A stretch of 41,143 bases of DNA from Reclinomonas americana ATCC 50394 (lineage: Eukaryota; Jakobida; Jakobea; Jakobida). The translations under genes and the position numbers were made by a program. The DNA lies in contig PS015032.1 in assembly GCA_048213135.1 (NCBI GenBank), forward strand, positions 234,709-275,851, in the 5' to 3' direction. Below, piece by piece: positions 25,813-38,600 of this stretch. Every line of letters starts with the position of its first letter. Positions within the stretch are counted from its first letter, which is position 1. The notes beneath the pieces are model-generated. The model searched no databases and was not told the origin of the DNA. It saw only the letters and a list, made by a program, of their open reading frames with translations.

Positions 25813-26770
25813 TTAGTCACTGGCGGGGGCGATAAAGTAGCGGCCCACCACATCCGCCACCTCGGTGAACAGCCGCGTGTCGGCCTCCTCCAGCGCCAGT
25901 CGGTGTGCGAGTGAATGCAGAGCTTGCCCTTGGATGTGTCCTGCAAGCGAACAGAAGGGTCAGGAAGAGAGCGAGGATGAAAGGAAGGTAACAGGGTTAG
26001 GGACATGAGGGTGCAGGTCTGTAAAAGTGAGACGTGAGCAGGGTGACGTGGATGAAGAAACTGACAGAGCAGAAGAGCGGTTGCCGGGTGTGGGTGTCTG
26101 AGATATGAGGAGAGAGGTGCAGATGAAGAAACTGACAAGTTAGACTGAGCGTGAGACGTGAGCAGAGTTTCGTGGATGAAGAAGCTGACAAGCAGAAGTG
26201 AATACAGAGAAGAATGGTTGCTGCGCAGAGGGTGTGCGACGTGAGCAGGATTGCGTGAAGGAAGGGACTGACAGGCAGAAGATAATAGAGAGAAGATGAT
26301 TGGTGCGTGAAGAGGTGTGCGACGTGAACAGGGTTGAGAGAAGAAACTGGAAGTGAAGGAGAGAAGGACGGCTGCTGCGTAAGCGGGTGTGAGAAGTGCG
26401 CAGGGTTACGCGGGTGAAGAAAACTGACAGCGATAAGAATGCGAGAGAAGAATGGTTGCGTGCGGGCCAATGTGTGGATGAATAAGGTTGAGTGAAGAAA
26501 CTGACAGGATGGAAGTGAAAGAGAGAAGGACGGCTATTGCGTAAGCGAGTGTGAGAAGTGTGCAGGGTTGCGCGGATGAAGAAACCGACAGGAAAAGGGA
26601 AGAAGAGAAGAATGGCTGCGAATGCGAAGTAGGGAAAGGGGGAGAGAGAAAGAGAGNNNNNNNNNNNNNNNNNNNNACGACGAAGAAAGGAAGGAAGAAG
26701 AAGAAGTAGAGTGAGAGTGAGAGAAGGGAAGGGAGGAGAGAAGAGAGAGAGACGTTAGTGTCGTCGTCTC

Positions 26771-26835
<65 letters not shown>

Positions 26836-29800
26836 ACACTCTCTCACTCTCTCTCTCTCTCTCTGCTCTTTTCTCTTCCCATGTCACGCAACTCTTGGCC
26901 TCCGGGTACTTCTCCAACACCTCAAACATCAGCGACCTGTAAGCGGCCTGGCGTCGATCCGGATCACTCATGTGCGACACATTGGCAAAGTTGCTGCGCG
27001 GCAGAGTGAGGATGGAGAAGAGCTGATTGAAAAGCAGGAAGTCCCAAGGATGCACGCAACTCTCGATCGGCTTGCCAGATGGCGGTCCACACCACCGGAA
27101 TGAGGTCGTCGAACTGTGTGCAGTGCGTGTGAGATGGTGCGCAAATCCACATGACGATAAGCAGAGCGAGGATGAGAGAGGGAAAGAGAGGGAGAGAGGG
27201 CGACAGATGCACACTCACAACGAGTCGAACACTCACAGAAACTCTCTCTCTCTCTCTCTCAACCTACGCATGCAGCCCTAATCGTCTGCTGTACGCTGTA
27301 TCTCTCTCTCTGAATGTGTTTGTCTCAGAGAAAGAAATGAGCGCATGAGCGTTGACGTGTGTGAACGTGAATACGTGCGTGCGTTCGTCTCCCTCTCTCT
27401 CACGCACACCACTTTGTCGCTCTCCTTTCCCCTTTCCCCCCTTCCACTCCTTCCCCCTTCCACACCTGCGGGTCCTGCGACGTGCTATTGCTGATATCCA
27501 ACCGCTCGAGTGCCGTGGCCAGCGCGAGTGCCGGATGATCGGCCACTTCGGCGGCCAGTGCCGTCGACTGACGCCGCCACAACAACGCTCTCCGACACAA
27601 CTCGTCCACCAACTGCGGCAGCGGCAACACGGCCCTCTCCTCCGGCAAGAACGTCTCCTGTGCCTGGATGTGATTCAGCTGCTCCCTTGCACTCTGCACC
27701 ACCAGCGTCTCGCCCGGTGTGACGGCCGGCTCCAGTGCCGCATTCAGTGTGCCACACAGAACCGCCATGGTGAGCTGACGTCGGCTGTATTCCACCGACG
27801 ACTGCACGCGCACACAAGCACAAAAGTGAGTATCACAAGAAAGGCAAATTGCCTACCTCTCATGCTCTCTCTCTCTCTCTCTCGTTTTCATTTGCCTCTG
27901 CTCAAAAGACACCGCATCTCTTCTCACACGACCCACCAAGAGAAACAGCGAGAGGAGTGGCAGCATTGCAGTTCGTGATAGCGAGGAGGTGCTGTCATTG
28001 GTGACGAGAGAGAAAGACAAAGATAGACAGCAGCTTCATTGCGCTGCGAATGCGACCTAGTGGTGCGAGGCGGCCCGCTCCCTCTCTCACTCCTTTCTTC
28101 TCTCGTCCATCCTCTTTCTCTCACTATTTCATCCATGTTCCTGCTCATAATGACACGGTATGTCATCTTGCACACCAACTCTAACACGACACACAGAAGG
28201 ACAGAGGCTGCGTGCTCTTGCTCTCTCTCTCTCTCTTCTTCTCTTTCTCCTCCTCACACTCTTTCCGTCACCAATGAAAAAACCTGCTCACAATCACAAA
28301 CTCCAACGCAGCAACAAGGCCTACCACTCTCCCTTACTCGCTCTTACTCTCCTCTCTTTCTCTCTCGCTCGCTCTCCCTCTCCCTCTCTCCCTTCTCCCC
28401 TCCTCCCTCCCTCATGCTGCGCCGCAACTGTTCCATTTTCCTCCGCCTCCTCACACAAATTCGCCGCCGCCATCGAATACTCGCCGACACCCGCATAGAA
28501 TAGACCCAACAGACGGCGCATCTGCCGGCTGATGAGGAACTGTTCGAGTGAGTCGCGGCACGGCACCAGTGGCTCCATCAGCAGCTTGAAGTATTCTGTG
28601 GACGATGAAATGAGAAGGCTGAAGCGCGCCATTAAGAAAACGGCCACTTGAACGCAACGATTGTCCGCAAACCACTGGAAGAAACGGAACAGCAGCGCCG
28701 TGTCGCCAGACTGCACCGAGTCACCCATGTAGCTGGTCAGGCGAGGCAAGCCATCGTGATCCACCTCGACGCACAGAGTCGCGAGGCCCTCCACATAGCT
28801 GTGCAGCGAAAGCAGGAGGGTGAGCACATTTTGCGCTCTATCTCTTTTCCCCAAAGAGCGACTCACGAGTAGGTCTCGCAAAAACTGTACGCGTACTCGA
28901 GCACTCCGTCGCGGTTGAGCAGTGCGTAGAAATAGCCAAAGCATTCCTCAATGCTGTGCGGGCTCCTGTGCGTGGGGCGGTGAGAACAGGCTGTTGACCA
29001 CACGGTTGGGGGAACGAGACAGACCCTCGTGAGCACTCCACGCGGTACTTGCACAGTCGGTACAACTTTTCCAATCCAACCGCAAACATCTGTGCGAGAG
29101 AGAGTTAGTTTCCGTCTTCACCGCCTTGCCCTCGCGCGCACGCACACAAACCTCCTCATCGACACTGCTCTCCAGGCCCTCATACAGCGTCCGGCAGAGA
29201 CGATGGAGAGAATCCACCATCGCTCGCTGCGACATCCACCGACTCTCGCTACTCAACCACACGCTGCGGAATGCAGCGCTTGCCTCCGGCACCATCTGGT
29301 ACGTGACGTCTTGTGCGTGCCGGAACTCGGCACACGCGTCAAAAATGTGCTGTTGCGCGCGAGTCAGGAAGAGACACACAGAGAAGGAGAGGAGAAGGAA
29401 GAAGAGAAGAAGGAAAAGAGAACAGCAACAACAATAACCACAAGAAGGAGGATGAGGGGGCGGTGGGGAGGAGGAAGACGAACAACAAGGAGGACAAGGA
29501 GAATGATAGCAGACGAGAAATAGAAAGAAGAACATAAACAACAGGTGAATAACAACAACAACAGCAACAAGAAGGGGGATGAGGGGGCGGAGGGAAGACG
29601 AACAACAAGGAGGACAAGGAGAATGATAGCAGAAGAGGAAATAGAATAGAAGAACACAAACAACACGTAAATAATAACAACAACAGCAACAAGGAGGAGG
29701 ATGAGAGGGAGGAAGACGAACAACACGGAGACAAGGAGAATGATAGCAGAAGAGGAAATAGAATAGAAGAACACAAACAACACGTAAATAATAACAACAA

Positions 29801-32800
29801 CAGCAACAAGAAGGAGGATGAGAGGGAGGAAGACGAACAACAAGGAGGACAAGGAAAATGATAGCAGAAGAGGAACAGAAGAGAAGAACATAAACAACAC
29901 GTGAATAACAACAACTGGATGAACAGAAAAAGAGACGACATCATTTTCATCTCTCTCTTCCTTCTCCTTCTCATTCTCTCTCTCTCCTTCTCCCCTATTC
30001 ATCGTCTCCCATCTCTTCCATCTCCTTTCCAGTCTGACTCACCAGCAGCGCAATGTCAACGTCGATCGACTCCTGCAACGACTTGAACGACATGCGAGAC
30101 AGTCGCTCGACAAGCGTATCAATCGCAGTGACTCGTCGGTAGAAAGTGTCCGCATTTGCGCCGGCCTCGAACTGTGCGCTTGTTTCTTGCATGGCGTGCT
30201 CCAGCGCCGTATGTGAGCTGCAGAAACAAAGTGCGCACAAGGTCAGCATGAAAACAAACAGTCAAACCATCAGAACGGACGCACACAGACGCCGGAAAGA
30301 GAGAGACTTGGAGGGAACACACACACACAGGGATACGAAGAGAGACTGCGAGCAGAGACTCCAAAGCACACACAAACAGAAAGACAGTTTCCCCCCTCAC
30401 ACGCACACGCACGCACACACACACACGCACGCACACACACACGCCAGAGAGACAGAGAGAGAGAAAAGAGCGAAGGCGCACGGTGCACCAGAGCGCAAGC
30501 ACGAGCAAGAACACACTCACAGAGAGAGAGAGAGGACATGGGAGATATTAGGGAACGCATGACACACAAAATTCACACACAAACAGAAAGAACGATCACT
30601 CCTCTCAATCTCTTTTACCAGCGAGCGTGCTCAATCTGCGAGAGAGTCCGACTCACCCACAGCAATCTCTCCCCACACACATCTGCATATCCAGTACAAC
30701 CTACACAGCTCCGACAGACGCTCAGACCCTCTCCTGCATTCCACGCTCATTGCCCTTGATCCTCTCTTTCCCGCGTTCTACCTTTCTACTCTCTTGCTTC
30801 CCCCACTCCCTTCCCTCATAACCCTTTCCCTTTCATCCTCCCTTCCCCCAATACCCTCCCCCCTCCTCCCTTCCCCCTAAATACCTCCTCAGCTGCCACT
30901 GATAATCACGCAGTCCAATGGCACCCGCCAACGTCTCGCCGTGCAGATACACCGCATTCAACGTGGCCTGGCTCACCGATCGCGGCAGTTGCGATAGGAA
31001 CTCAATGAACATGCTGTGCTTGGCGGCCTTTTGGTGCAGCGACTCCAAAATCAGCAGCAGGGCCTGCTCCTCCTCTACAAAAACACACAAGTGGGTCAAT
31101 GACAGTCTCGCAGAGTCAGCAAGGAGGCGACTCACCCCTCGTGGAACGGTCACTGATCATTTCGATGCGATCCAACACACGTCCATTGACCATGTGCTCA
31201 CTCGCCAGCTGCACACACTGATCCAGATCACTCGGCAGGTTGAACAAAAGGCGCTCCCAGTTCGGATTCGGCTGCGCACACGCCAATAGTGAGAAACCCC
31301 TCACAGTGGGAAGCGAGGATAGATGCACACACCAGTGACTTGCAGTATTCGTCAAATGCATCCACCAAACGATCCAGCGATCGTCGCTCGGTCACCGCGG
31401 CACGCTGCAAGGTGAGCAAGTGAGAACACGGCACACCTGGAAGTATGAAGCAGGGACACACTGACCTCGGCAGCACTGCTACCAGCCCCCGATGCAGGGC
31501 CGTTGTGGCTCGCTCGCGGTGTTTGCACACTTGAACGCAACGACTCGGCTGTAGGGCAACACGTGAGACGCCCTTCCAGCACATGCAACTTCACACATTA
31601 CACGTACGTGGCTGGTGGACGGCCTCCAGCACGCGAGGGGGCTGCCGCTCCAACAACATGGGTTTGGTCGGCCAGTTGCCACCACCAACAAAGCCACCAG
31701 GCGAGCTGATAGTGTACCGAGCCACGCGCGACGACATGAACTCCTGGCGGCGCCAGTCTGTATGTCAAAAAAGGTTAGCCGACGGCGCCTTGTGCGTGTT
31801 CGAGTGATTGTGTGTGTGTGCATGTGCGTGGCGTGCGCGTGTGTGTTGTGCACTCACTGAATAGTTGCGTAAGAGAAGAAGAGAGTAATGTGAAGAGTTA
31901 AATAGCTATTAGCCGTCTTTCTCTGTGCGAGTGTGTGTGCGTAGTGCTTGCGTGTAAGTGCGTGTCTGACGCGAGGTGCTCACCAACAAGCACAATGCAC
32001 GTGTTAGACATGAGTACGGCCGGGGCTGGGTAGTGCGGCGCCGAGAGCAGAGCCGCCGGTTGCAACACAGGGTCGTAGATGTCAGTCTGCGACGCACACG
32101 AGGTGAGAAGAAACTCACTTGCACCTGACATCCACCATCCACACGCACATTTTCCTGGTGATGCACGATCACAGTGCCGCGCACGCGATACTTGCTGCCG
32201 CTCGCCGTGCCCACTTCCAGTGAAATGACGGCCACCTCCAGTGCCGTGTCGAGATTGTAGGCCAGCAGAATGCCAACGAGATCGTCGCTGCAATCGTGGG
32301 GTGAGTGAATGTGAAAAAGGAAACGGCCGGAAAGAAACACAACACAACTTGAGCCACGCCATGTCGAGCACGGCCAGCTCACTTGGTGAGCGATCGGCGA
32401 GTGCCAGCCGCGCCAGCTCTTCCACCGCGAGCTCCCATTGGAACTGCGTCACGCACAAGGTGTCAGAACAAGACTGGAGACGGACGCAATGGAGAGATGC
32501 CAACCTTGGGTGGCTGCGACGTTTGCAAATCCCATTTCTCCAAGTAACGCTGGCTGAGAACGAGCAATGACCTGCCTCGACCGCACTTTGAGTGAACAAA
32601 GAAACAGAAAGAGCGAAAAAACAGGCACACACCTCAAATCGGCATCACGACGGAGGGCGGGAAGCAAACGGCGCACGGGGCCACCGTCGACACGCACGCG
32701 CTTCTTCTTGCCCGACCAGGGGGTGAGGAAGGGAAGCACACGCTGTGGGACAGCACCATCGTCAGCAAAGAGCGACAGAAGGAAAGGGTCGCCGTACGCA

Positions 32801-33428
32801 TTACCTGCACAATGCTCGGACTCTTCTCCGCCAGCAGTGTGCGGAAGTGCGACCGCACCGCATTCGGCACCTCCACTTGCACGAACGCGCCGTCGGACAA
32901 GCCGACAACAATGCCACACGGCTGCGCGCGCGCGCGTGTCAATAACAGCCAAGTCGCGACGGGGGGACTTGACACACACGAACCTCACACGACACAATCG
33001 CGCAGCAATCCTGCCGCGTGTCGAGCAAGTCGGCCAGACCGACGCTCCAAAACTCCACGCGCTCCGGGTCCAGCACGTCGGGCCACAATCGCATGGCACC
33101 ACTCGGGTCCACATACACCAGGCCGCCCGCCTCCGACACGGCCGACACGGCGGCACCCATGGGCAGGAACGCCAGTCGCGACGAGTGAACGTGCTCGTCG
33201 GCGTCAAACACCAGCGGGCGGGAGGACTGTGGCGATGCAAGGATGAATGGATGGATGTCTCTCTGCTGAAGGGGGAGGGAAGAGACGCACCTCCTGATCG
33301 CGATGCCAGAGCATGAATTGTGAGGAGGCTGGTGAGGCCACGGCGCACACTGGATCGTCGCCGGCAAAGAGGACCGAGGCGTGGGCTGCGAGGTAAGGCA
33401 GGAAGAGGGTGAGGGATGAGCAAGAAGA

Positions 33429-33468
<40 letters not shown>

Positions 33469-34599
33469 GGAGGAGGAGGAGGAGGAGGAGAGAAGAGAAC
33501 ACGAAGGCGACGACGACGTACGTACGAACGAACGACGTACGACGACGAGAGACGACGACGACGTAGAGTACGACGACGAGACGACGACGGACGACGACGA
33601 CGAAGCGAGCGACGAAGGAGANNNNNNNNNNNNNNNNNNNNGAGAGAGAGAGAGAAAGAGAACGCAAGGCGAATGCCCCCATCTGCCAATGGTAATGAGA
33701 GACAGCAAGCAGACATTGAGACTGCACCAGCGAGATACAATACGACGCGCAGCATCAGATGCAGCAGAAACAGAGAGAGCGTGTGTGAGAGAGACGCTAC
33801 TTGTCAAAGTTCAAGACGCGTCAGCAACTCGTGCGATACCAAGTGAAGTCAATCGGCGTGTACAGAGGCAGAAAACTCGCGACAAGCACCCTCGAAATGC
33901 ATGCGCTCACAAACACGTAAGACAGAGTGTGAGAGAGAGAGAAAACAACGACAATATGACACGACTGTGTGCACAAAACAACAGCAAGAAGAGAGCAGAC
34001 AACAACAACAAGAGAAAAACAGCTGCGCAGCAAGAAGAAAGCGAGCAGACGGTCAGTCACCCCGTTGAGGACTACAAAACGCAAGAGAGAAAGAATGAGA
34101 CAAGAGAACAACAACACAAGCAGAGAGTGAGAGAGAAGACCACAACGAGCGAGAGAGGAGACAGTCTCAGAGACAAGAGAATGCAAGACGCACAATGCAC
34201 AATGCAGACCACTCGAAATGCATGCACCCACTCCTCTCCCCTTCCTCCCTCCTTCTCCCCCTTCCACTCACCATCCACCCTCAACACACTCTGCACCGCC
34301 ACCGGCGGCACCGCCACCACACTCCCCGCACTCACACCCGCCACGGCCGCCACCGGCGTCGCCCCCACACCCACCATCGCCACACCCTTCACCACCGACA
34401 CCGGCGTCCTCCACTCTCCATCCTCATCCTCCTCATCATCATCCAACGCCGGCATCACACGCACAGGCGTCACCGGCGTCAACGGCTGCTGCTGCGACAC
34501 ACGCACACCACCACTTGCCGACGACAAACTCGGCGGCGCCTGTCGCACACGCGACGACGCAAGAAACGCACGCGGCGTGCGATCCACACTTCTGCGCAT
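25813..34599 (-). CDS. NUP133: Nucleoporin NUP133 (Y-complex)
   Basis: Twenty-four exons, minus strand: 34272-34599, 33291-33385, 32984-33226, 32805-32921, 32633-32742, 32505-32553, 32349-32443, 32125-32287, 31984-32086, 31608-31757, 31466-31548, 31333-31404, 31136-31271, 30885-31074, 30043-30217, 29152-29349, 29037-29089, 28867-28965 (or to 28953), 28659-28798, 28429-28595, 27466-27801, 27061-27113, 26893-26993, 25813-25940. All phases fit, giving about 1127 residues (human 1156). After a disordered N-terminus comes a beta-propeller (LVFDADEHV, VDPSGAMRLWPDVL, YLEKWDLQTSQPPKFQWEL). The alpha-solenoid follows (FDEYCKSLPNPNWERLLFNL, LLLILESLHQKAAKHSMFIE, ETFLPEERAVLPLPQLVDEL), as in human NUP133. 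The protein scaffolds the nuclear pore through the Nup107-160 complex. Long introns at 25941-26892, 29350-30042 and 33386-34271 hold repeats. ATG 34599 is chosen because the upstream sequence is promoter-like. Confidence 0.92.
26020..26640. repeat. About 85-bp degenerate minisatellite in the last NUP133 intron
   Basis: Seven or eight diverged copies share GACGTGAGCAGGGTT, GGATGAAGAAACTGACAG and GAAGGACGGCTGCTGCGTAAG. In the NUP133 sense each copy places a pyrimidine-rich run before CTGTCAG, like a 3' splice site. A 20-N gap (26657-26676) and (CT)n at 26770-26850 follow. Confidence 0.8.
27802..28428. other. Long NUP133 intron, CT-rich
   Basis: A 627-bp intron between the exons ending in AEENGT and beginning SSVEYSRR. 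It holds short (CT)n runs near 27867, 28219 and 28350. I see no regular repeat and no further exon. Confidence 0.5.
29380..29900. repeat. About 118-bp tandem repeat in NUP133 intron 29350-30042
   Basis: Copies begin near 29526, 29647, 29764 and 29882, with a partial copy before. The unit contains AACACAAACAACACGTAAAT, AACAACAACAGCAACAA and GACGAACAACAAGGAGGAC. It is purine/AAC-rich on the plus strand and CTT/GTT-rich in the transcript. Copies are close to identical, so the array is recent. Confidence 0.9.
30218..30884. other. Long NUP133 intron, CA/GA-rich
   Basis: 667 bp with ACACAC and GAGAGA runs at 30315-30540 and a polypyrimidine stretch at 30760-30870. No regular repeat or exon-like island seen. 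Confidence 0.5.
33386..34271. other. First NUP133 intron with (GA)n, noise-like ACG tracts and a 20-N gap
   Basis: This intron separates the N-terminal exon from the propeller. It contains (GA)n at 33424-33464, an ACG/TACG-rich block at 33500-33621 abutting the gap 33622-33641, and A/C/G-rich sequence of ordinary complexity to about 34215. I see no exon in it; the flanking exons join in phase (VD then AHASVLFAG). Confidence 0.7.
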
Positions 34600-34792
34600 G
34601 GCAAACACAAAAGTCACTGAAGGGAAATTTCGCGCGCTTTGTCTTTCGTTTGGTTCAGCGCGCGCCGTCGTCGTCGTCGTCAACGTATATACGGTAGCAT
34701 TACGCGCGCATCGCGGTGGGATTGTGGGCCAGCTTTTCGTTGTTCCAGTCTGCATTGGCGCGCGTCGTCGTGTGTGTGCAACGTAGTGGGAA
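34600..34792. promoter_or_regulatory. 193-bp divergent promoter, NUP133 / TASH3-like gene
   Basis: The whole space between the two start codons. It has TTTCGCGC at 34628-34635, GTATATAC with TATATA at 34686-34691, several GCGCGC clusters and ATTGGC near 34754. Confidence 0.6.
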
Positions 34793-35053
34793 ATGGCCGA
34801 CTTGCCACGGCGGTCTCTGGACCGGCGGTCTGTTGACGGGTGGGGCTCTGTGGGAGGCGGCTCGTGGGGGTCGATGGGTGGTGGTGGTGGGAGTGGTGGC
34901 AGTGCGTCGTCGTCGTCGGGTGCCTTGTCGGCGGTGATGGGGGATTTGCCGAGTGCGGTGGGTGCGTCGGGTGCGGCTGGTGCGGCGGCGGCGGGGACGG
35001 GTGGGACGGCGGTGGGCGGGCAGGCGGGGGCAGGTGCGGATTGAGTCGGTCAT

Positions 35054-35084
<31 letters not shown>

Positions 35085-35590
35085 GGATCAGTCGGTGCTC
35101 TTGTTGGAGAATGCAGTGGTCTCACACTTGCACTGGTGTGCAGTCACTCGCTCTGTTGTTCTGTCTCTCTTGCTCATATAGATAGACACACGCGCACACA
35201 CTCTTCTCTCTCTCTCTCTCTCTCTCTTCTCTCTTCTCTTCACTTGCAGAGGCCGCATGCTCGCACTATCTCCCACTCTCACACTCACGCACTCTTGCAC
35301 ACATTGAGAGACAACATGTTCTGTCTCCCTTGCTCATGTAGACAGACTCTCTGTCCCTCTCTTCTCTCTTACCCGTGATGTGCGTTTCAGAGACAGCATG
35401 CTCTCACTTACTCTCTCACACTCACGCACTGTTGCACACATTGAACTCCACTTTGCAAGTGTGCAAAGGCAGCATGCTTCTACTCACTCGCTCGGTTGTT
35501 CTGTCTCTCTTGCTCACACACGCATACATGCACGTCGAACGCCGCGATGTGCGTGTGCAGAGACAGCCTGTCTCCACTCACTTGTTTATT

Positions 35591-35635
<45 letters not shown>

Positions 35636-38600
35636 TCGCCACGACGTGTTTATTCAGAGTCAACCTGCTTCCGCTCACTTGCTTCTCTCTCTCGCTCTCT
35701 TTCACTCTCTTACCCTCTTTCACAAACACAGACACACGCACACACACTCCTGCACTCACGCGCAGCTTGCGTCCAGCCTCTCCCTTGCCCCTTCTCTATC
35801 CCTCTCTCTTTCGGCGTTGCCTCTCCCTTTGCTCTTCCTTCTCCCTGCGCCCTCACCCTTACCCTTCTCCATTTCCCTCCCCCCGCTTCAGGCTCTCCAG
35901 GCGTCGTCGTTGGAGGCGGCAAGGAGGGACCCGGGTTGCCGCTGTGTTTCCCACTGGTGATGGAGTTGCCGGCGTACGGCGATGTATTGCGTGCTGCACG
36001 CGAGGCTGTCGGCTTGCGCAAGAGGGTAGACCAGGCGCTGTCGAGGTGCGTGTGAGGTGATGGAGAAGGCAGCAAGGAAGTACAGGGGCGACTCACTGTG
36101 CGGCGTTGCAGCTTGTCGTTTTACCGGTTGGATGACGACGGTGTGCGGTGGTTGACACCAGGTGAGCCTCCACTCCGCACAGCATTATGTGTGTTGCTGC
36201 GCAGCACTCGTAGTTGGCAGGAGTTAGCTGCTCAATCTCTTTTTTCAAAGAGCGAGCGCGCTACACAGCATGTTTTTTCTCTTGCGTTCGCACTGAGGCA
36301 GCTGCTCAATGTTCTCTTTTCAAAAGAGAGTCAGGGCGTAGCCGTCACTCTGCACATTATTATTTGTTGTTGTTCGCACTGAGGCATTCATGGTTGGGAG
36401 AAGCAAGCTGCTCAATCTTTCTTTTCAAGTAGAGCGAGCGTGCAACACAGATTTGTTATTTGATCTTGTGCATTTGCCCTGCATCAATTGTAGCCGGGAG
36501 AAGTTTGCTGTTCTCTTCTCTTTCTCAATAGAGAGTCAGGGCGCAGCCTTCACTCCGTGCAGCATATTTTATTCTTGCGCAGTCTTACTGAGGCTACTGC
36601 TCTCTTCTCTTCTTTTCAAGGAGAGCGAGCGCGCAACCTTGACTCAACACAGTATATTTGTAGTTGTGCCTCCAAACTATGGCACTCATGGTTGGGAGAA
36701 GTTAGCTGCTCAATCTTTCTTTTCAAGTAGAGCGAGCGTGCAGCCCTCTGCACTTTATTATGTATAGGCATTTATGGTTGGGAGAAGTTAGCTGCTCAAT
36801 CTCCTCTTTTCAGAGAGAACGAGCGCTTGCGCGCTCGCTCTCATTCTCAATCTATTCTTCGTGTCGCTCTTGTCGCCCTTCTCTTCCCCCTTTTCCTCAC
36901 CCCCTTTCCCCCTGTACCCCTTCCCCCTTTACTTCTCCCCTTGCAGTGCTGCTCAGTGACAGCACCACTGTCCTCCGCCTGGTCACCTTCCTCATGGGCC
37001 AAGTGGACGGCTCGTCGGTGGAGGCCGACGTGATGGCCCCCGCCTTTATGCAGCTCATGACGCTGTCGACGCAATCGCTGCAGCACCAGGCGGCCGCCAT
37101 GCTGACCATGCTCAATGCGGTATCGTCGGGCGCAAATCCCACTCCGCTCTACAACATGGTGCTGCCGGTGCTGACGGCAGNNNNNNNNNNNNNNNNNNNN
37201 NNNNNNNNNNNNNNNNNNNNNNNNNNNNNNNNNNNNNNNNNNNNNNNNNNNNNNNNNNNNNNNNNNNNNNNNNNNNNNNNNGGAAGGGAAGAGAAAGGGG
37301 GAGCGAAGGAGGAAGAGGAAGGGGGAAGAGCAAAAAGGGAGAAGGGCGAAGAGGAATAAGGAAGGGGGCGAAAATGAGAATAAATAGACGCTTGGACAAC
37401 GAACGAGGAAGGAAAAGAAACAACTTGCATGTGTGAGCAACCGGGTCACTTGCAACGCAACTCCCCATCGGCTGGGCTCCGTGATGGCCGTCAACGGAGC
37501 TTCGGGTGAGCACATGGCTCGCACGGCAGCCACAAAGACGCGATTCGTCTCGTCCTGTGCCAGCATGTGTAGAATGTCTTGCGCCATGGTCTTGATGTTG
37601 GCTGTGCCAGCAAGTCGGGTGAGCCGAAAATAGAAAGAACGCGAGACAAGGAGACACACTGCCACTCCCCGCACCTGCCGTGGGATACGCGTACGCGGCT
37701 AATTGCGCGAGGCTCGCCAGGTAGACACGGCTGTTGACGTCCTCCATCAGCGGGTTGCTGTTCTTCTTCTTCTTCTTCGTGGCCTCGTCCTTCAACTCCA
37801 ACATCCATCGGTGCATGGGTGGCACCGAATCCGACAGGAAGCGAACCATTTGGTCGACCGAGTAGCTGCTGGCCAGCGAGCAGATGCTCTGAATGGCGAA
37901 GCGCACGCTGAGCGTGTCGCGGCACTCCACCGACTTGACAATGTGCGGCACCATTGGTGACAGGTCGACTTGTGGGTGCACGAGGGTGCGGCTGGCCACG
38001 GCGCTGAGCGCCAGCGCGTGCACCAGGCTCTTGACGGTGACGTTGCCGCTGGAGGAGAAGAAGCCCTTCTTCGCCGAGTTGTCTTTGAGGTAGTCGGNNN
38101 NNNNNNNNNNNNNNNNNTCTTCCCCCTTCCTCTTCCCCCTTCCTCTTCCCCCCTTCCTCTTCCCCCTTCCTCTCCCCTTCTCAACCTCTCTTCCTCTCAC
38201 CCCTTCCTCTTCCCTCTTCTCTCTTTTCCCTTCTGTCTTCTCCCTTCTCCCTTCTCCCTTCCCCCTTCCCCCTTCCCCCCTTCTCACTTCCCCATTCGGC
38301 AGGCCGCATCCTCTCGACCCTCCACCTCGCAACCATGCGTGCTGGATATTGTGGCTACCAAGTCGTCGGACATTTTGCGTTCAAGAATGCAAATGCACAA
38401 TCACGCCGTGTTGAAGTTGTGCGCGCAAGTGGCCAAGGCGTGCATCACCAAGTGCGCACCGCTGGACTGGCCGGTGATGCCCACCGGAGCGTTTGTGGAG
38501 AATACCGCACCGGCAGCGCCAGTGGCGGTTGTCGTGACTCCCGAGCCGGCGTCGGGGTCGGGATCGGGCGCCGCCGCTCCCGCCGGCTCTGGCAACTTTT

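Noticed and set aside
37282-38097. Independent minus-strand gene
   Set aside because: Its two exons fit exactly between the plus-strand exons of the TASH3-like gene once the contig is turned.
38118-38302. Regular CTTCCCCCTTCCTCTTCC repeat as a telomere-like or satellite element
   Set aside because: It is the polypyrimidine tract of an intron, ending in a CAG acceptor at 38302.
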